A stretch of DNA of 43,396 nucleotides from Actinomycetota bacterium (GTDB lineage Bacteria > Actinomycetota > Thermoleophilia > Gaiellales > Gaiellaceae). A program made the translations under genes and the position numbers. The notes under the pieces are model-generated. The model was not told the DNA's origin. It saw only the letters and a list, made by a program, of their open reading frames with translations, and searched no databases. Below are positions 25,590-33,215 of the stretch, in pieces (positions within the stretch are counted from its first letter, which is position 1; each line of letters starts with the position of its first letter). Location of the stretch: the NCBI GenBank assembly GCA_005883995.1, contig VAXB01000026.1, positions 1 to 43,396 of the forward strand. Reading direction: 5' to 3'.

Positions 25590-25826
25590 TCAGCCCTGAC
25601 TTTGTGCCTGCAGTTTGCGCCGAAGCGCACCTGGGTCGACGTAGTAGACGAATGCACGAGCGCCGTCGATCTCGACCACCGGAAGCCATTCGCGATAGCG
25701 CGATTCGAGGTCGGGGTCGCCGGTGATGTCGACCTCGTCGAACGCCGCGCCGCTCGCCTCGAGCACCGACCGCGCGCGGTCGCAGAGGTGGCACCCGCGA
25801 CCCGCATAGAGGACGACCCGTGTCAT
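25590..25826 (-). CDS. Glutaredoxin-like thiol-redox protein
   Basis: A 78-residue thioredoxin-fold protein: VVLYAGRGCHLCDRARSVL with the redox pair C12-H-L-C15, then DITGDPDLESRYREWLPVVEIDG with the cis-proline loop. It matches the small glutaredoxin/DUF836 group. It lies 76 nt upstream of rex on the same strand; a thiol-redox protein next to an NADH sensor suggests a redox-control unit. The ATG at 25826 gives the normal N terminus. Confidence 0.85.
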   Translation of the reverse strand: MTRVVLYAGRGCHLCDRARSVLEASGAAFDEVDITGDPDLESRYREWLPVVEIDGARAFVYYVDPGALRRKLQAQSQG

Positions 25827-25845
25827 TCCCGTGGCGGATTCTCCA

Positions 25846-25970
25846 CACCTGTCGATTTCCGGCACCACCCGGGGTCAGACCCAGGTTGGGGCCACAACGG
25901 CACAGGTCTGCACGGCACGTGTCGGTTTCCGGCCCCATTCGGGGTCAGACCCACGATGGGGTCGGAAAAA
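25846..25970. repeat. Two REP-like palindromic repeats, 70 bp apart
   Basis: Two similar copies share TGTCG-TTTCCGGC, then the palindrome GGGTCAGACCC (at 25872-25882 and 25942-25952), then a TGGGG end. The repeat period is exactly 70 bp. They fill the space between the gdh stop (26002) and the glutaredoxin start (25826). The arrangement fits REP/BIME elements mobilised by RAYT transposases, one of which lies at 42896-43315. They may also stabilise or end the gdh transcript. Confidence 0.7.
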
Positions 25971-26001
25971 GGCAGGTCGGGCGCGGCCGCGGCGGGAGGG
26001 G

Positions 26002-27225
26002 TTACGGGTAGATACCGCGCGTCGTCGTCGGTTCCGCGACGCGCTGGACGGCCCAGGTCTCGTTGAACGCGCGCGTCACGATGTCGTTCAGCTTCGCGTT
26101 CACCTCGGCCTCCTTCCAGAAGTACTCCTGAAGGCCCTGCACCCATTCGAAGTACGACACGACCACGCCGCCGGCGTTCGCGAGGATGTCCGGTAGGACG
26201 AGGCAGCCTTTGTCCTCGAGGATGTCGTCGGCCATAGGCGTCACCGGCCCGTTCGCGCCCTCGACGATGATCTTCGCCTTCACCTGCGACGCGTTGTCCT
26301 CCGTGATCACCTGCTCGAGCGCGCACGGTGCGAGGACGTCGCACTCGAGCAGGAGCAGGTCGTCGTTGCTGATCGCGTCTGCGCCGCGGAAGCCCTCGAG
26401 CGTGCCGGTCTCGCGTTTGTGTGCGATCGCGGCGGCCACGTCGACGCCGTTGGAATTGTGCAGGCCCGACGTCGAGTCGGAGACGGCGACGACCGTGGCG
26501 CCGTCTTCGGTCAGGAAGCGCGCGAGGTACGAGCCGACGTTGCCGAAGCCCTGGACCGCGACGCGTGTCCCGGCGAGCGACATCTGCTTCTTCCGCACCG
26601 CCTCGCGCACGCAGTAGAGCGCGCCGCGCGCCGTCGCCTCCTCACGGCCGAGCGAGCCGCCGATCGTCAACGGCTTCCCCGTCACGACGCCGAGCACCGA
26701 ATGCCCCTTGTTCATCGAGTACGTGTCGAAGATCCACGCCATCACGCGGCCGTCCGTCCCGACATCCGGGGCGGGGATGTCGCGCTCGGGCCCGATCTCG
26801 TTGATGATCTCCGACGTGAACCGGCGCGTCATGCGCTGGAGCTCGCCCTCCGACATTTGCTTCGGACTGCAGACGATCCCGCCCTTCGCACCGCCGAAGG
26901 GGATGCCGGAAAGGGCGCACTTCCAGGTCATCCACATCGCCAGCGCCTTCACCTCGTCGAGCGTGACGTCGACGTGGTAGCGGATGCCGCCCTTCGAAGG
27001 GCCGCGCGCGATGTTGTGGGTGACGCGATACCCCTCGAAGACGCGCGTCGCGCCGTCGTCCATCGAAACGGGGACGGAGACGACGACCGCCTTCTTGCAC
27101 TCCTGCAGGACGTTGACGAGGTTGTCGTCGATCGCGAACGTCTGCGCGACCTTGCGCAGCTGCTGCTTCGCGATCTCGTAGGGGTTCTCGCGGAGGTGGG
27201 ACGCAGGCGCTTCGACGGTCGTCAC
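26002..27225 (-). CDS. gdhA: Glutamate dehydrogenase with a short in-frame internal deletion
   Basis: A 407-residue Glu/Leu/Phe/Val dehydrogenase catalysing the reversible oxidative deamination of glutamate with NAD(P). The substrate lysine region is KCALSGIPFGGAKGGIVCSP, the catalytic-loop region is PAPDVGTDGRVMAWI, and the dinucleotide motif is GFGNVGSYLA. The GTG at 27225 has AAGGAG 5 nt upstream. Near the C terminus the text goes AFNETWA-VQRVAEPTTTRGIYP. Known enzymes have about 17 more residues there (the helix ending 'RTAAYILAI'), so about 51 nt seem to be lost around 26049-26052. The frame is kept, but folding may suffer. Confidence 0.92.
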   Translation of the reverse strand: MTTVEAPASHLRENPYEIAKQQLRKVAQTFAIDDNLVNVLQECKKAVVVSVPVSMDDGATRVFEGYRVTHNIARGPSKGGIRYHVDVTLDEVKALAMWMTWKCALSGIPFGGAKGGIVCSPKQMSEGELQRMTRRFTSEIINEIGPERDIPAPDVGTDGRVMAWIFDTYSMNKGHSVLGVVTGKPLTIGGSLGREEATARGALYCVREAVRKKQMSLAGTRVAVQGFGNVGSYLARFLTEDGATVVAVSDSTSGLHNSNGVDVAAAIAHKRETGTLEGFRGADAISNDDLLLLECDVLAPCALEQVITEDNASQVKAKIIVEGANGPVTPMADDILEDKGCLVLPDILANAGGVVVSYFEWVQGLQEYFWKEAEVNAKLNDIVTRAFNETWAVQRVAEPTTTRGIYP

Positions 27226-27277
27226 TCTTACTCCTTTTCCCTCGCAAATCGGGCCTTTTCGACCCGCCGCGCGGACC

Positions 27278-29851
27278 CTACTCGATCCGGAACCGCATCG
27301 TCCGGACAGTCGGCTTGCCGCCCGCCGTGGGATACGCGACGAGTCGCAGGACGTAGTCGGAGCTCGGGAGCAACTGCCCCGTCGGGTCACGGCCCGTGAC
27401 GCCGTACGAGTAGCGCCCCGGGAGAACATCGCGCATGCGCGCAAGGAGGCCGATGCGGCCACCGGTCGGGCTCCAGAGCTCGAGGTCGACGAGCGCAAGC
27501 GGCCGCACGTCCTGCCCGCTCTGCGTCCTCGGCACCGATCCTGCGACGAAGCTGAGGAGCGCCGGCTTCACGTCCGACGGCCTGAACGAATGGGACGAGA
27601 GCCGCACCGATGACAGCGCGGCCGTCAAGGGCCGGCCGAACGTGATCGCCCAGGGAACGCGGATCGCGGCGCCGGCGTACGGCTGGACACTGACCGTCCC
27701 CTCGACCGGCTCACCCCCGTCGATCGCACTCGTGACGTGGCCGCGGATGTGGACGTTGATCGTCCGCCCGGCGCCTAAGTAGAAGTGCGCGGGCCGAACG
27801 GAGAAGTCGGTCGCAGCCGCGCCCTCCTTCGTGACGGCGACGGAGACGTCGAGGAGCAAGCGGCGCACCGAGACATTCCGGAGCTGGATCCGCTGTCGGA
27901 GCCGCCAGCTCGTGCTCGTCGCCCGGCCGAACGCGAGTGACGACGGCTCCGCTGTCACCTCGGTCGCGGCCGCGCCGCCGACGTCGACCAGACCGGTTCC
28001 CTGCGCCGTGATCGGGTCTGTCGCGAGCGGCCGCGCCGACCCTGCGAGGAGACTCTTGAGCGACGGCGCGTCGAGATCGGGCCGCGCCTCTGCGAGCAGC
28101 GCCGCGTCGCCGCTGACGACCGCGGCCGCTGCGCTCGTGCCGTTGACGGTCGCGTACCGCGGCGACCCGTTCGCCTGCGTCCCGGGCTCTGCGGTTCCGA
28201 GACCGACCCCCGGCGCGACGACGTCCGGTTTGACGCGGCCGTCGAACGCAAGGCCCGTCGACGAGAACTCGGCGACGTGCTGTTCCTCGTCATTTACGCG
28301 GTCGCCCTTCGCGCCGATCGAAACCGACACGGGGACGTGCGCGCCGAGCCGCGCGAGGATCGTCTGCGCCGTGCCGACGGGAATCGACACCGCCGGGATC
28401 GACGCCGCCTGGTCGATGCCGAGCGCGCCGCCGGGGACGGCGCCGCCGTAGAACAGCACCGCGGTTGCTCCGGCACGCGCCGCGTTCTCCATCGTCGCCG
28501 CGGGATCGGAGCCGACCGGGACGAGGGCAGCCCGTCCGGCAACGAGATCGCGCCCGCGAGCGTCGAAGAAATCGAGGAGCGGGATCGCCGCGAGCGGCGC
28601 GCGCGCCGTCGGCGACCGTGGCACCACGACGGCCGCGTCGACCGGCGCGTGGCCCGAGAGCGAGTCGGCGAGCGGCACGACCCGGTCGAGCTCGACGGCC
28701 AGCCCTGCGCGAACGACCACGCGGGCGGCCGCGAAGCCGCTCCGAAGGTCCGCGGCGCCGACCGTCAACGCAGCCGGCGCGCCGCCGGGGCCCGAGATGC
28801 TGCCGAATGCCGGGCCGGCCGCCCCGTCGTTCCCCGCCGGTGCGACGACGAGGGTGTCCAGCCGCATTGCGCCGGCCGCGGCGCGCGCGATGGGGCTGTC
28901 GGTGAAGCCGCCGAACGGCTCCGAGAGTGCGACCAGGGCAACGCGCGCCGCGTCGTGCGCGTCGCCGTCGCCGTTGGGATCGACTGCGCGGTCCAGCCCC
29001 GCGAGCACCTGGTCGGTTCGCCCGTAGACCGCCCAGTTAGCCGACGCGTCGCGCTGCCAGCCGGCGACGCGGATCGGCAGGACCGAAGCGCCCGGCGCGA
29101 TGCCCGCCATACCGCCGGGTCCGCCGGAGCCGACGATGAGACCCGCCATTTCAGTGCCGTGACGCTCGAGGTCGGCAGGCGCGTCGGGGTTCGGGGCCGC
29201 GACGGCGCGCGGTGAGCCGCCGACGATGTCGACGCCGCCGGTGATCCGGCCGCGGAGGAACGGCTGCGCACGATCGACACCGGTATCGAGCAGCGCGACG
29301 GTGACGCCGCGCCCGTCGACCGACGAGAGGCCGAGCGCCGGAGGTCGGCCGAACGTCGGCGCCGGCTGCGTGGGCGCGCCGGTCGTCGCCGGGTACATCG
29401 GCCGCACCGGATAGACGCCGGCGACCTCGGGTGCGCGCTCGAGCAGAGCGAGCCCGTTCGCGTCAAAGGCCGCCGAGAACCCGTTGACGACACGGGTGTA
29501 GCTGTACTCGGGCTGGACGGGCACACCCTCGACTCCGAGTCGGGAGATCAAGAGCTTCTGCGCCGTGAGCGCGGATGCGGTCCAGGCCCGCTCTTGCTCC
29601 TCGGTTGCGAGCCCTCCGACCGGTCCGAGGCGGTCCGCGAGGGACGGCGCTTTGAGCAGGACAATCATCCGCTGACCGACGGCCACGTGCGGCCGCTGCT
29701 CGCCGGCGAGCCCCTTCCAGCTCGAGGCGCTCGCGTCGCCCGGCCGCGTGGCGCCGCGGCCGCCGGCCGCGATCAGGACGAGCGTGACGGCCGCGGCAAG
29801 CGCCGCGAGCGGGAGCGCATGGGGTGGCTCACGCCAGCGACGCATAGGCAT
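27278..29851 (-). CDS. Secreted subtilisin-like serine protease (S8) with PA domain
   Basis: An 857-residue exported protease. Signal anchor: HALPLAALAAAVTLVLIAA. An inhibitor-I9-like propeptide region (about 60-150) precedes the S8 domain with all three catalytic residues: Asp189 in VALLDTGVD, His231 in ERHGTEMAG and Ser573 in NGTSAAAAVVSG. A protease-associated insert (GATAVLFYGGAVPGGALG) and a beta-rich C-terminal region of about 250 residues follow. The start is 29851 or 29845 (MPMRRW or MRRW), overlapping the tsaD stop. The substrate is unknown. It lies at the end of the t6A gene cluster. Confidence 0.9.
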   Translation of the reverse strand: MPMRRWREPPHALPLAALAAAVTLVLIAAGGRGATRPGDASASSWKGLAGEQRPHVAVGQRMIVLLKAPSLADRLGPVGGLATEEQERAWTASALTAQKLLISRLGVEGVPVQPEYSYTRVVNGFSAAFDANGLALLERAPEVAGVYPVRPMYPATTGAPTQPAPTFGRPPALGLSSVDGRGVTVALLDTGVDRAQPFLRGRITGGVDIVGGSPRAVAAPNPDAPADLERHGTEMAGLIVGSGGPGGMAGIAPGASVLPIRVAGWQRDASANWAVYGRTDQVLAGLDRAVDPNGDGDAHDAARVALVALSEPFGGFTDSPIARAAAGAMRLDTLVVAPAGNDGAAGPAFGSISGPGGAPAALTVGAADLRSGFAAARVVVRAGLAVELDRVVPLADSLSGHAPVDAAVVVPRSPTARAPLAAIPLLDFFDARGRDLVAGRAALVPVGSDPAATMENAARAGATAVLFYGGAVPGGALGIDQAASIPAVSIPVGTAQTILARLGAHVPVSVSIGAKGDRVNDEEQHVAEFSSTGLAFDGRVKPDVVAPGVGLGTAEPGTQANGSPRYATVNGTSAAAAVVSGDAALLAEARPDLDAPSLKSLLAGSARPLATDPITAQGTGLVDVGGAAATEVTAEPSSLAFGRATSTSWRLRQRIQLRNVSVRRLLLDVSVAVTKEGAAATDFSVRPAHFYLGAGRTINVHIRGHVTSAIDGGEPVEGTVSVQPYAGAAIRVPWAITFGRPLTAALSSVRLSSHSFRPSDVKPALLSFVAGSVPRTQSGQDVRPLALVDLELWSPTGGRIGLLARMRDVLPGRYSYGVTGRDPTGQLLPSSDYVLRLVAYPTAGGKPTVRTMRFRIE

Positions 29852-30797
29852 CGAGCCCAAGATATCCGGGATAGGAGATGGGGTCCGCGAAGCGGGCCGC
29901 GGATGCGATCATCGCCGCGTTGTCGGTGCAGAGCGGCAACGGCGCGAGGGCCGCGCCGGGAAGCGTCGCGCGCAGCTCCGTGTTCGCGGCAACCCCTCCG
30001 ACCACGGCGATCCGCTCCGTACCGATCTCGGCCGCCGCGGCCTGCGTGCGCTCCACGAGCGCACGCACGATCGCACGCTGGTAGCTCGCCGCAAGGTCGG
30101 CACGACGGCGTTCCAGCTCGTCGGGGGCGAGGCCTCGGACGGTGTAGAGCAGCGCCGTCTTGACGCCGGAGAACGAGAAGTCGAAGCCGGGAACGCGGGC
30201 GACCGGGAAGTCGTAGGCCGAGGGGTCGCCCTCGCGCGCGATGCGGTCGATCGCTGCGCCTCCGGGATAGCCGAGCCCGAGCAGGCGCGCGCCCTTGTCG
30301 AATGCCTCTCCCGCGGCGTCGTCGAGAGTCGATCCGAGCACGCGCGGCCGTCCGCCCCGGTCGCGCACGTCGAGCAGGAGCGTGTGACCGCCGCTCGCGA
30401 GCAGGCAGAGAAACGGCGGCTCGACCGCGTCCGGCTCGAGGAAGAGCGACGCGACGTGGCCTCGCAGATGGTCGACGGCTGCAAGCGGAATCCGTCGCGA
30501 CCAGGCGATCGCCTTCGCCGCGGCGAGGCCGACGAGCAATGCGCCGATCAGTCCGGGCCCGGTCGTCACGCCGACCAACTCGACGTCGTCGAGCGTCGCG
30601 GACGCCGAGTCGAGCGCGTCGCGTATCACCGGCAGGACGAGCTCGAGGTGCCGACGCGAAGCCACTTCCGGGACGACGCCGCCATAGCGCGCGTGCAGGT
30701 CGGCCTGCGACGACACCACATTCGCGAGGACTTCGCCTTCAGGCGTGATCAGCGCTGCGGCGGTCTCGTCGCACGAGGTCTCGACACCGAGGATCAC
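29829..30797 (-). CDS. tsaD: tRNA threonylcarbamoyladenosine synthase subunit TsaD
   Basis: A 322-residue ASKHA-fold ATPase that transfers the threonylcarbamoyl group to A37 of ANN-decoding tRNAs. It has MILGVETSCDETAAAL, the metal-binding histidines His110 and His114 in VDHLRGH, and GGVAANTELR near the end. It works with TsaB and TsaE, encoded just upstream on the same strand. It starts 49 nt after the rimI stop. Length and motifs are normal. Confidence 0.96.
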   Translation of the reverse strand: MILGVETSCDETAAALITPEGEVLANVVSSQADLHARYGGVVPEVASRRHLELVLPVIRDALDSASATLDDVELVGVTTGPGLIGALLVGLAAAKAIAWSRRIPLAAVDHLRGHVASLFLEPDAVEPPFLCLLASGGHTLLLDVRDRGGRPRVLGSTLDDAAGEAFDKGARLLGLGYPGGAAIDRIAREGDPSAYDFPVARVPGFDFSFSGVKTALLYTVRGLAPDELERRRADLAASYQRAIVRALVERTQAAAAEIGTERIAVVGGVAANTELRATLPGAALAPLPLCTDNAAMIASAARFADPISYPGYLGLDAYASLA

Positions 30798-30846
30798 TTC
30801 ACGCGCAACGGCGGGACGAGCCGTGACCTCTCGCGTGCGGCGCGCT

Positions 30847-31326
30847 TCACGTCGCCTCGGCGCGCATGGGCTCGGGATCGCGCCACATGATCAACGCGTC
30901 CTCGCGATTGTCCGTGTAGTAGCCGCGCCGAATCCCGCGCGGCTTGAATCCTGCGCGCTCGTAGAGGCGGATCGCATGCTCGTTGGAGACGCGAACCTCG
31001 AGCGTGTAGCCGCGCCTGCCTTCACCGGCGGTCAGGCCGAACAGACGGTCGAGCAGCATCGTCGCGATCTTTCGGCGCCGGTGCGCGGGTGCGACCGCGA
31101 CGTTCATCACGTGCCACGCGTCGACGTACCGCGAGATGATCAGGTAGCCGAGCAGCTCGCGCGTGTCTGCGTCGAAAGCGCCGAGCGAGATCGACGACGG
31201 TTTGGCCAGCTCGCCGGCGAACATCGACCTCGACCAAGGCGTCGGGTACGAAGCACGTTCGATCGCCTCGATCGCGTTCAGATCGCGGAGCTCGAGCCGA
31301 CGGAAATCGACGCGTTCTTCGCTCAT
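30847..31326 (-). CDS. rimI: Ribosomal-protein-alanine N-acetyltransferase RimI
   Basis: A 159-residue GNAT enzyme; known RimI acetylates the N terminus of ribosomal protein S18. Motif A is seen as VAPAHRRRKIATMLLDRL, followed by LEVRVSNEHAIRLYERAGF and RRGYYTDNREDALIM. The ATG overlaps the tsaB stop (ATGA). Clustering of rimI with tsaB and tsaD is common in bacteria. Confidence 0.94.
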   Translation of the reverse strand: MSEERVDFRRLELRDLNAIEAIERASYPTPWSRSMFAGELAKPSSISLGAFDADTRELLGYLIISRYVDAWHVMNVAVAPAHRRRKIATMLLDRLFGLTAGEGRRGYTLEVRVSNEHAIRLYERAGFKPRGIRRGYYTDNREDALIMWRDPEPMRAEAT

Positions 31327-31922
31327 CCCGCCGCCGTTCTATCAGCGTCCGGGAGACGGAGGTAGAGCGGCTCGACCGCCTCCGCGGAGCCGAAATCGTG
31401 TGCCAGCAACGCGTGGAAGCGAGCACGCGGCAGGTGCCGCTCGTCCGCATCCGGCGGCACCTCGGCACCTGCCGCTTCGAGCACCGAGCGGTAGCGGACC
31501 GCGCCGTTGCCGACGCACATCATCCCGCCCGATACGCGCACGTCCACCGGGGCGCAGGCACGCGGCTCGCCGTTCTCGAGCACGAACACCTCGCGTCGGC
31601 GCGCGTCGACGACCGGCAATGCCCCCGGTGCTCCGGCGGCGAGCGCTGCGAGTGTCGAGACGCCGGCGGCCGGAACGTCGAGCGCGAACGCAAGCGCGCG
31701 CGCAGTCGCGAGGCCGATCCGCACGCCCGTGAAGCTGCCGGGGCCGACGCCGACCGCCAGCGCTTCGACGTCGCGTGACCGCGCGCCGGCCTGGCGCAGG
31801 AGCGCGTCGACGTCCTCCATCAGGGTGACGGCGCGCGACACTCGCTCGGCCAGTACCTCCGCGCCGTCGACGAGGGCGCTGGTCGCAGTCTCAGTCGCGG
31901 TGTCGAACGCGAGGATCAACAT
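31323..31922 (-). CDS. tsaB: t6A synthesis scaffold protein TsaB
   Basis: A 199-residue TsaD paralogue that forms the core of the t6A complex. The N terminus is MLILAFDTATETATSALV, and the family motif is VGPGSFTGVRIGLATARALA. The ATG at 31922 lies inside the end of tsaE (32-nt overlap). Confidence 0.95.
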   Translation of the reverse strand: MLILAFDTATETATSALVDGAEVLAERVSRAVTLMEDVDALLRQAGARSRDVEALAVGVGPGSFTGVRIGLATARALAFALDVPAAGVSTLAALAAGAPGALPVVDARRREVFVLENGEPRACAPVDVRVSGGMMCVGNGAVRYRSVLEAAGAEVPPDADERHLPRARFHALLAHDFGSAEAVEPLYLRLPDADRTAAG

Positions 31923-32331
31923 GGGCGATGCGCACGATTCTCGCATCGGCTCCAGCGTGTTCGATCGTGACCGCTGCCCGCAGCGGCGGCAGCGCAGCGG
32001 CGCCTGCTTCCGGCCACTCGACGAAGACGATGGCGTCGTCGAAGTACGGCTCCAGGTCGCCCCATTCCGCGGGCGAGAGGCCGCGGAAGCGGTACAGGTC
32101 GAGGTGCGAGACGGCGACGTCGTCGCCGGCATAGCGGTGGCCGATCGTGAATGTCGGGCTCGTGACGGGGCCCGTGACGCCGAGCGCGCGACATGCGCCG
32201 CGAACGAACGTCGTCTTCCCGGAGCCGAGCTCGCCGGAGACGGTCACGACGTCACCTGCACCGAGGCTGCGCGCGAGCTCTGCCGCGAGCGCCTCGGTCT
32301 CGGTTGGATCGTCCGTCCGGCGGTCGCTCAG
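31891..32331 (-). CDS. tsaE: t6A synthesis ATPase TsaE, apparent CTG start
   Basis: A 146-residue P-loop ATPase that resets the TsaB-TsaD complex. It has Walker A GELGSGKTTF (about 33-42) and the family pattern TSPTFTIGHRY with HLDLYRF. No ATG, GTG or TTG lies between the family's usual first helix and the upstream gene. A CTG at 32331 overlaps the uracil-glycosylase TGA as CTGA, matching the ATGA/GTGA couplings elsewhere in this window, so I take it as the start. The reading frame is otherwise intact. Confidence 0.9.
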   Translation of the reverse strand: MSDRRTDDPTETEALAAELARSLGAGDVVTVSGELGSGKTTFVRGACRALGVTGPVTSPTFTIGHRYAGDDVAVSHLDLYRFRGLSPAEWGDLEPYFDDAIVFVEWPEAGAAALPPLRAAVTIEHAGADARIVRIAHVDPRVRHRD

Positions 32332-32969
32332 AAAAGGCCGAGCTGCACGGCCGGCTCGGCGCCGACCGGCGCCGCGTGCTGTTCGATCGGCGGCTCGGGC
32401 TCGCGCCCGAGAAGCTCCGGAATGCGTGCGAAATCCATTTGGAGCACCTCGAGCATCCGGGGCGTGTAGAGCGCGGCCGCCGGATGGTACAGCGGGTAGA
32501 GGAGGACGCGGCGCCCGCCGAGTGTCGTCTCCTGCTCTTGCCCGTGCACGCGCGTGATCCCCGTCGGCTTGCCGGAGAGGAGCTTCGTCGCGAAGTTGCC
32601 GAGCGTCGCGACGACGCGTGGGCGGATCAGCTCGATCTGGTGCCAGAGGTGCGCTTCGCACGCCTCGATCTCCTCCGGCTGCGGATCGCGGTTCCCCGGC
32701 GGCCGGCACTTGAGGACGTTCGCGACGTAGACGTCCGCGCGCGTGAGCCCGATCCCGCCGAGCAGCTGGTCGAGCAGTTTCCCCGCGGCACCGACGAAGG
32801 GCACGCCCTGCTTGTCCTCGTGGAACCCCGGCGCCTCCCCGACGAACATCAGGTCCGCAGCGGGATCACCGGACCCGAAGACGACCTGCGTCCGCCCCTG
32901 GGCGAGTGGGCAGCGCGTGCACGACGCGACCTCGTCGCGGTAGGTGAGGAGGTCAGTGGCCGCAGCCAC
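32328..32969 (-). CDS. Family-4 uracil-DNA glycosylase (4Fe-4S)
   Basis: A 213-residue enzyme removing uracil from DNA. The active-site motif is [14 protein letters not shown]. Four cysteines ligating the iron-sulfur cluster are seen at about 17, 20, 88 and 104 ([25 protein letters not shown]). The HPAAAL motif follows near the end. I chose the GTG at 32969, which overlaps fmdB by 17 nt; an in-frame GTG at 32996 would add nine residues. Confidence 0.93.
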   Translation of the reverse strand: MAAATDLLTYRDEVASCTRCPLAQGRTQVVFGSGDPAADLMFVGEAPGFHEDKQGVPFVGAAGKLLDQLLGGIGLTRADVYVANVLKCRPPGNRDPQPEEIEACEAHLWHQIELIRPRVVATLGNFATKLLSGKPTGITRVHGQEQETTLGGRRVLLYPLYHPAAALYTPRMLEVLQMDFARIPELLGREPEPPIEQHAAPVGAEPAVQLGLF

Positions 32970-33159
32970 AGCTTCCGCCGCAACAGCCGCCGCCACCGAA
33001 TGCGCCGGTCTGCCCGGCGGTGCCCATCAGCGCGAACGTCGACATCTGCTTCGCCACCTTCGTCGCACCGCACTCGGGGCACGCCACGTCGGCGTCCCCG
33101 CGCACGAGCTCCTCGAAGTGCGCCTCACAGGTCATGCAGACGAACTCGTAGATCGGCAT
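32953..33159 (-). CDS. FmdB-family zinc-ribbon protein
   Basis: A 68-residue protein of the FmdB regulatory family: MPIYEFVCMTCEAHFEELV with a CxxC pair at 8/11 and a second pair at 27/30 (ACPECGA). It ends in an unusual Gly-Cys-rich tail ([14 protein letters not shown]). Its exact role is unsettled. It is the first gene of the run into uracil glycosylase and the t6A cluster. Confidence 0.9.
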   Translation of the reverse strand: MPIYEFVCMTCEAHFEELVRGDADVACPECGATKVAKQMSTFALMGTAGQTGAFGGGGCCGGSCGCGH

Positions 33160-33191
33160 CGCCCCGGGAGTCTAGGCGCGACTCCGGACGC

Positions 33192-33215
33192 GCCGCAAAT
33201 GGTCCCGTTTGCGGC
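33192..33215 (-). terminator. Stem-loop right after the hydrolase stop codon
   Basis: A perfect 8-bp stem (GCCGCAAA with TTTGCGGC) with an 8-nt loop directly follows the alpha/beta hydrolase TAG on the minus strand. There is no T tract after it, so it could be a weak terminator or a 3' stabilising hairpin. Confidence 0.5.

Noticed and set aside
25846-25970. CRISPR array
   Set aside because: There are only two diverged copies with a 70-bp period and a palindromic core; no cas genes are nearby.
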